Shown piece by piece: positions 59,887-64,000 of a stretch of 64,000 nt of DNA. Position 1 is the first letter of the stretch, and each line of letters begins with the position of its first letter. The translations under genes and the position numbers were made by a program. The notes under the pieces were generated by a model, which was given only the letters and a program-made list of their open reading frames with translations, was not told where the DNA came from and searched no databases. The DNA comes from Chersky-840 sp035604715 (GTDB lineage: Bacteria > Actinomycetota > Acidimicrobiia > Acidimicrobiales > UBA8190), in contig CAVSWP010000008.1 in the NCBI GenBank assembly GCA_963731665.1, positions 310,001 through 374,000 of the forward strand, in the 5' to 3' direction.

Positions 59887-60828
59887 GTGATCGAAGCCAA
59901 GGAACTGACCAAGCGCTACGGCGACACGCTGGCCGTCGACCACCTGTCCTTCGAGGTCCGCCCCGGCCAAGTGACCGGGTTCCTGGGTCCCAACGGATCG
60001 GGGAAGTCCACCACCATGCGCATGGTGATGGGGCTCGACCGCCCCGACGGCGGGCACGTGACGGTGAGCGGGCGCCGCTACCACGACCTGCCGTGGCCCT
60101 TGCGCGAGGTCGGGGGGCTGCTCGAGTCCAAGGCCGTGCACCCGGGCCGCAGCGCCTACAACCATCTGTGGGCCCTGGCCCAGACCAACGACATCCCCGC
60201 CGCCCGGGTCGACGAGCTTCTCGAGCTGGTGGGACTGGCCGCCGTGGCCCGCAAGCGCGCCGGGAAGTTCTCCCTGGGCATGACCCAACGCCTGGGCATC
60301 GCCGCCGCTCTGCTGGGCGACCCCGGAGTGCTGTTGTTCGACGAGCCCGTCAACGGGCTCGACCCCGAGGGCATCCTCTGGGTCCGGACGCTGCTCAAGC
60401 GCCTGGCGGCCGAGGGACGGGCCGTGTTCGTGTCGAGCCATCTCATGAGCGAGATGGCGCTCACCGCCGATCACCTGGTGGTGATCGGCCGGGGGCGGCT
60501 CATCGCCGATCAACCGGTGGCCGCCTTCGTGGCCCAGAGCTCACGGGCGTGGGTGCGGGTGCGCACGCCGCAGCCCGACCCGCTCACCACCGCCCTGGTC
60601 GGGGCCGGGGCCCAGGTCCACCTCGAAGCGGACGGCTCCCTGGTGGTGAACGGGCTCGCCGCCGCCGCCATCGGCGACCTGGCCGCCGGCCTCGGCATCG
60701 CCCTGCACGAGCTGGCCCCGCAGGCGGCCTCGCTCGAGGAGGCCTTCATGGAGCTCACCCACGAGAGCGTGGAGTTCCGCGCCCCGGGACCCGGGGCGCT
60801 GTCCACCATCCCCGAGGGGCGGCCCTGA
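59887..60828 (+). CDS. ABC transporter ATPase
   Basis: A 313-aa ATPase from a GTG. Walker A is FLGPNGSGKSTTMRMV, the signature KFSLGMTQRLGIAAALL, Walker B VLLFDEPVNGLDPEG and the H-loop FVSSHLMSEMALTADH. It belongs to the ABC-2 export class with a C-terminal extension. Its stop overlaps the start of the permease gene (TGATG). Confidence 0.93.
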   Translation: MIEAKELTKRYGDTLAVDHLSFEVRPGQVTGFLGPNGSGKSTTMRMVMGLDRPDGGHVTVSGRRYHDLPWPLREVGGLLESKAVHPGRSAYNHLWALAQTNDIPAARVDELLELVGLAAVARKRAGKFSLGMTQRLGIAAALLGDPGVLLFDEPVNGLDPEGILWVRTLLKRLAAEGRAVFVSSHLMSEMALTADHLVVIGRGRLIADQPVAAFVAQSSRAWVRVRTPQPDPLTTALVGAGAQVHLEADGSLVVNGLAAAAIGDLAAGLGIALHELAPQAASLEEAFMELTHESVEFRAPGPGALSTIPEGRP

Positions 60829-61664
60829 TGGTGGCCGCCTCCCCTGCCATCGGGGTCCTACCCCCGGGACGGTTCCGCTTCTCGGGGGCGTTGCGGGCCG
60901 AGTGGACGAAGATCCGGTCGGTGCGGTCGACGGCGTGGTGCCTTCTCGCCACCGTGGTGGCGGGCATCGGCATCGGCATCCTGGCCAGCGCCAGCGAGGC
61001 GTCGCGCTGGCGCAACGGCGGGGTGATCAACACGCTTCTGTTCGACCCCACCAGCGTGAGCCTCACCGGGCTCATCTTCGGGCAGCTCGCCATCGGGGTG
61101 CTCGGGGTGCTCACCATGAGCGCCGAGTACGGGTCGGGGTCCATCCGCGCCACCCTGGCGGCCATCCCCCGCCGACCGGTGGTGCTCGGGGCCAAGGCGG
61201 TGGTGTTCGGGGCGGTGGCGCTCGTGATGAGCGAGGCGGTGTCCTTCGCGGCCTTCTTCATCGGGCAGGCCATCATGTCGGGCGCCGCCCCGACGGCCAC
61301 GCTGTCGGGCCCCGACGTGCTGCGCGCCGTGATCGGCGGGGGCCTCTTTCTCACCGTGCTGGGCCTGTTCGCCCTCGGCCTGGCCACCATCATCCGGCAC
61401 ACGGCCGGGTCCATCACCACTTTCGTGGCCATCTTGCTCATCCTGCCGCTGGTCGACTCGGCCTTCCCCGCCAAGATCGGGTGGCCCATCGGCCGGTACC
61501 TCCCCGCCACCATCGGCGCCGCCATGACGAGCACGACGTCGCAGGGGGCGCACGCCGACTTCCTCCCGTCGTTCCCGTTCTGGCACGGCTTCGCCCTGCT
61601 GTGCGCCTACGCGCTGGGGGCGCTCGTGATCGGTGGCGTGCTCATGGTGCGACGCGACCCCTGA
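60828..61664 (+). CDS. ABC-2 type transporter permease
   Basis: A 278-aa membrane protein. FSGALRAEWTKIRSVRSTAW is the typical cytosolic start of this permease group, followed by six spans, including LLATVVAGIGIGILASAS, VVFGAVALVMSEAVSFAAF and FALLCAYALGALVIGGVLMV. It pairs with the overlapping ATPase gene. The substrate is unknown. It converges with the response-regulator gene. Confidence 0.9.
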   Translation: MVAASPAIGVLPPGRFRFSGALRAEWTKIRSVRSTAWCLLATVVAGIGIGILASASEASRWRNGGVINTLLFDPTSVSLTGLIFGQLAIGVLGVLTMSAEYGSGSIRATLAAIPRRPVVLGAKAVVFGAVALVMSEAVSFAAFFIGQAIMSGAAPTATLSGPDVLRAVIGGGLFLTVLGLFALGLATIIRHTAGSITTFVAILLILPLVDSAFPAKIGWPIGRYLPATIGAAMTSTTSQGAHADFLPSFPFWHGFALLCAYALGALVIGGVLMVRRDP

Positions 61665-61707
61665 TCCCGCACCACGGGCACGGGCACGAGCGCGAGCAGC
61701 CGGAGGC

Positions 61708-62397
61708 TCAGAGCAGGCGACGCTCGGTGGCCCAGCGGGTGAGTTGGTGACGGCTCGAGAGCTGAAGCTTGCGCAGGACGGCCGAGACGTGGCTCTCCAC
61801 CGTCTTGACCGAGATGGACAGCTCCCGGGCCACCTCCTTGTAGGCGTAGCCCCGGGCGATGAGCCGCAGCACCTCGCGCTCGCGGGGGGTGAGCTGGTCG
61901 AGCTCGGGGTCGAAGGACGGCACGGCCCCGCCCGCCGCGCTCGGGTCGGCGGCGAAGGCGTCGAGCACGAATCCCGCCAGTCGGGGTGAGAACACGGCGT
62001 CCCCCCCGGCGACACGCTCGACGGCGTCGGTGAGCTGGGGGCCCGAGATGGTCTTGGTGACGTAGCCGCGCGCCCCGGCCCGGATGACGCCGATGACGTC
62101 CTCGGCGGCGTCGGAGACCGAGAGGGCCAGGAAGCGGACCTCGGGGTGGGTGCGGCCGACGGCCTCGATCACGGCCTGGCCCCCACCGTCGGGCATGTGC
62201 ACGTCCACCAGCACGACGTCGGGGAGGCGCTCGACGATGAGCTCGATGGCCGCCCCCACCTCGTCGGCGTCGCCGACGACCTCGACGGCGTCGCCGAGCT
62301 CGGCCCGCACCCCCGAGAGAAAGAGGTGGTGGTCGTCGACCAGGAACACCCGCACCTTGGCCGTGCGCTCCCCCGCGGTGTCCGGGGTCTCGCTCAC
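61708..62397 (-). CDS. LuxR/NarL-family response regulator
   Basis: A 229-aa two-component regulator. The receiver domain (about 15-130) has the acidic pocket VFLVDDHHLF, the phosphoacceptor Asp in VVLVDVHMPDGG and the Lys in GYVTKTISG. The C-terminal NarL-type helix-turn-helix reads LTPREREVLRLIARGYAYKE then ISVKTVESHVSAVLRKLQ. A GTG at 62397 starts the protein, overlapping the kinase stop. Its partner is the sensor kinase just upstream. Confidence 0.93.
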   Translation of the reverse strand: MSETPDTAGERTAKVRVFLVDDHHLFLSGVRAELGDAVEVVGDADEVGAAIELIVERLPDVVLVDVHMPDGGGQAVIEAVGRTHPEVRFLALSVSDAAEDVIGVIRAGARGYVTKTISGPQLTDAVERVAGGDAVFSPRLAGFVLDAFAADPSAAGGAVPSFDPELDQLTPREREVLRLIARGYAYKEVARELSISVKTVESHVSAVLRKLQLSSRHQLTRWATERRLL

Positions 62398-63866
62398 GGG
62401 TCCGCCTCGGTCCGGGGCATGACGAGCTCGACCTCGGTCCCCTGCCCCGAGGCGCTGCGGATGACGGCGCTCCCGCCGTGGCGGGCCATGCGCGCCCGGA
62501 TCGACTCGGCGATCCCCTGGTGGTCGGGGCCCACGGCGTCGGGGTCGAACCCCTGGCCCCGGTCCCGTACGAACACCGACACCCGCCCCGACTCGACCTC
62601 GACGAACAGGGACACGGTGGGAGCCCCCGACCACGTCGCGGCGTTGACGGTGGCCTCCCGGCCGGCGGCCAACAGCGCCCGCAGGGCGGCGGTCAACTCG
62701 CAGTCGCCCACGGTGACGGTCTCCACGGCCACACGGTGGCTGGCCTCGACGTCGCGTTCGATCATGGAGACGGCCTGGGTGATCGTGGACACGTCGGCAT
62801 CGTTGAACGAGCCCGGTGAACGACCCTCGAACAACCAGGCGCGCAACTCGCGCTCTTGCGCCCGGGCCAGGCGGACCACCTCGCCGTGGTCGCCCGCCGC
62901 CCGCTGGATGAGCGCCAGGGTCTGCAGGACCGAGTCGTGCACGGCGGCGGCCATGTTGGCCCGCTCCTCGTTGCGCACGCGCTCGCGGCGTTCCACCGCC
63001 AGGTCGCGTGCCAGGCGCAGCCACCACGGGCCGAAGACGATGAGGACGCCGACGATGACCACGTTGACGGCGAGGACGGCCCTGATCGTGGGGAGGGCGG
63101 GACCGCGCGCCGCCACCAGGTTGGCGAGCCCCACGATGGCCAGGACCACCCCCACCACGACACGAGCCACGGTGGCGCGCCGGGTATGGCGTTCGGGCGA
63201 GCCGATGAGCGGTGCCCGGCCCACAAGCTCGGCCAGATGGGCGCGTTCCGCGGCGTCGGCGCCCCGCCACACGAGCACCAGGCCGCCCGCCGCGATCGAC
63301 ACCGGCCCGATCAGGTTGGCGGCGAAGCCGAGGCCCAGCGCGGCGAGCACGAGGAGGACCACCACCAGGAGGGTGATGGAGGCCAGGGCCAAAGCCACGG
63401 TGCGTCGGTCGGCCAGGGCGCGCCGGCCGATCGACGTCGTGTCGCCCTCGGCGGGGACCAGGAGCCACGCCACGACGTAGGCGGCCAGCCCGGCGCCGGC
63501 TCCCAGGGCCACCAGGATGAAGGCGAAGCGGATGAGGTTGGCGTCGATGCCGAATCGGGCCGACAGGCCGCCGGCCACCCCGCCGGCCATGCGGTCCGAC
63601 GTGCTGCGCCGCAGGGGGCCTCTGGCGCGCGGCGCCCGCCACCATTGCCGACGATGGCGCCCCCGGTGACCCGGTGTCTCGGACAGCGGGACCGGCGCAG
63701 GAGGAGGCAGGGCCGTGGGCCGGTCCCACGGTGGCGGGAACGGCGCGGGGGGCTCGACCGGTTCGGCGTGTTCGGGGATGAGCCGATGATCCCATGCGGG
63801 CGCCCCCACGACCACGGGTGGCACCCCTGACCTCACGCCGGGGCTCGGGGTATTCCTCGGGGTCAT
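62394..63866 (-). CDS. PspC-domain sensor histidine kinase
   Basis: A 490-aa membrane kinase. A Pro-rich N-terminus is followed by a PspC domain (about 88-145: RMAGGVAGGLSARFGIDANL), several membrane spans (about 120-300), and a NarX-type HisKA_3 region with the phosphoacceptor histidine in MAAAVHDSVLQTL. The HATPase domain holds VFVRDRGQGFDPDAVG and GQGTEVELVMP. The layout matches PspC-kinases that sense envelope stress in actinobacteria. It is coupled to the response regulator, and a further gene begins divergently at 63908. Confidence 0.9.
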   Translation of the reverse strand: MTPRNTPSPGVRSGVPPVVVGAPAWDHRLIPEHAEPVEPPAPFPPPWDRPTALPPPAPVPLSETPGHRGRHRRQWWRAPRARGPLRRSTSDRMAGGVAGGLSARFGIDANLIRFAFILVALGAGAGLAAYVVAWLLVPAEGDTTSIGRRALADRRTVALALASITLLVVVLLVLAALGLGFAANLIGPVSIAAGGLVLVWRGADAAERAHLAELVGRAPLIGSPERHTRRATVARVVVGVVLAIVGLANLVAARGPALPTIRAVLAVNVVIVGVLIVFGPWWLRLARDLAVERRERVRNEERANMAAAVHDSVLQTLALIQRAAGDHGEVVRLARAQERELRAWLFEGRSPGSFNDADVSTITQAVSMIERDVEASHRVAVETVTVGDCELTAALRALLAAGREATVNAATWSGAPTVSLFVEVESGRVSVFVRDRGQGFDPDAVGPDHQGIAESIRARMARHGGSAVIRSASGQGTEVELVMPRTEADP

Positions 63867-63907
63867 TCCCGATTTCGCCGGAGGGGGCGCTCCCCCATGA
63901 TCGAACT

Positions 63908-64000
63908 ATGGACGAACCTCTGGACGAATCTCAGGACGAACCGACATCGGATCACCGCGCCGCCGAGCTCACCCCACCGCCCGGGCCGCCGCCCGCTGAC
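63908..64000 (+). CDS. N-terminal fragment of a gene cut by the window edge
   Basis: ATG 63908 opens a frame MDEPLDESQDEPTSDHRAAE then LTPPPGPPPAD that runs off the window. The acidic, Pro-rich leader divergent from a PspC-kinase suggests a PspC-domain partner protein, but no domain is visible yet. Confidence 0.4.
   Translation, partial: MDEPLDESQDEPTSDHRAAELTPPPGPPPAD

Noticed and set aside
55218..60513. Very long open minus-strand frames (544 to 806 codons) opposite the 55-60 kb genes
   Set aside because: They are mirror frames of very GC-rich genes (orn, aldo/keto reductase, acyl-CoA synthetase, SDR, ABC ATPase). Their proteins are Gly/His/Arg-rich low-complexity sequence without any motif.
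61708..63866. The NarL-type regulator and PspC-kinase as the DosR/DosS pair for the boxes at 10-25 kb
   Set aside because: The kinase has a PspC domain and membrane spans instead of haem-binding GAF domains, and the pair is 35 kb away; there is no link beyond the shared regulator family.

Overview
This is GC-rich actinobacterial DNA. A member of the Acidimicrobiia is the best guess, from the long GYWLVASDGG-type repeats fused to a polysaccharide deacetylase, the WS/DGAT acyltransferase, a DUF3040 protein and many GTG starts. That placement is inference; there is no rRNA or other phylogenetic marker in the window.

Region 1 (about 1-30 kb) is a stress and central-metabolism island. On the minus strand an operon encodes an acetyl-CoA-synthetase-like enzyme, a three-gene 2-oxoacid dehydrogenase (E1 alpha, E1 beta, E2) and an acyl carrier protein. 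It is followed by a universal stress protein and a large ACP-acyl-AMP ligase-PlsC fusion. Further on are an erythromycin esterase, an isochorismatase-type hydrolase, a phosphoribosyltransferase-hydrolase fusion, a nicotinate phosphoribosyltransferase, a HhH-GPD glycosylase, two identical Hsp20 genes flanking a pyruvate-kinase-like gene, a STAS protein, a tandem universal stress protein and a DUF3040 protein. This gene set closely resembles the mycobacterial DosR dormancy regulon. A DosR-box-like 15-mer, consensus about GKGACYTTCGSCCCT, recurs upstream of most of these genes (eight good copies, one weak). Two ABC transporter loci follow; one has a frameshifted FtsX-like permease.

Region 2 (about 30-38.7 kb) is an eroded accessory zone. 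It holds decayed genes, IS481-type transposase remnants, a secreted BNR-repeat lipoprotein, an AbrB/RelE-like toxin-antitoxin pair, a second HicA-like pair, and a stand-alone TOTE-type archaeo-eukaryotic primase.

Region 3 (38765-53212) is a 14.4-kb integrative element in the 3' end of a tRNA-Gly(GCC) gene. It is bounded by perfect 48-bp direct repeats. The integrase gene lies at the tRNA end and carries two apparent frameshifts. Beside it are an Xre regulator, an AlpA/Xis-like protein, a winged-helix replication-type protein, a SWIM zinc-finger protein, an HNH nuclease, small HTH and coiled-coil proteins and an HESAH metallopeptidase. The cargo at the other end looks defensive: an AbiV HEPN protein, an Xre/MbcA-like antitoxin and a RES toxin separated by an unknown 274-aa protein, and a three-gene membrane operon of unknown function. 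A Thr-rich secreted protein also lies there.

Region 4 (53.2-64 kb) is ordinary chromosome: tRNA-Gly, WS/DGAT acyltransferase, dUTPase, oligoribonuclease, aldo/keto reductase, acyl-CoA synthetase, SDR dehydrogenase, an ABC-2 transporter pair, and a LuxR response regulator with a PspC-domain sensor kinase.
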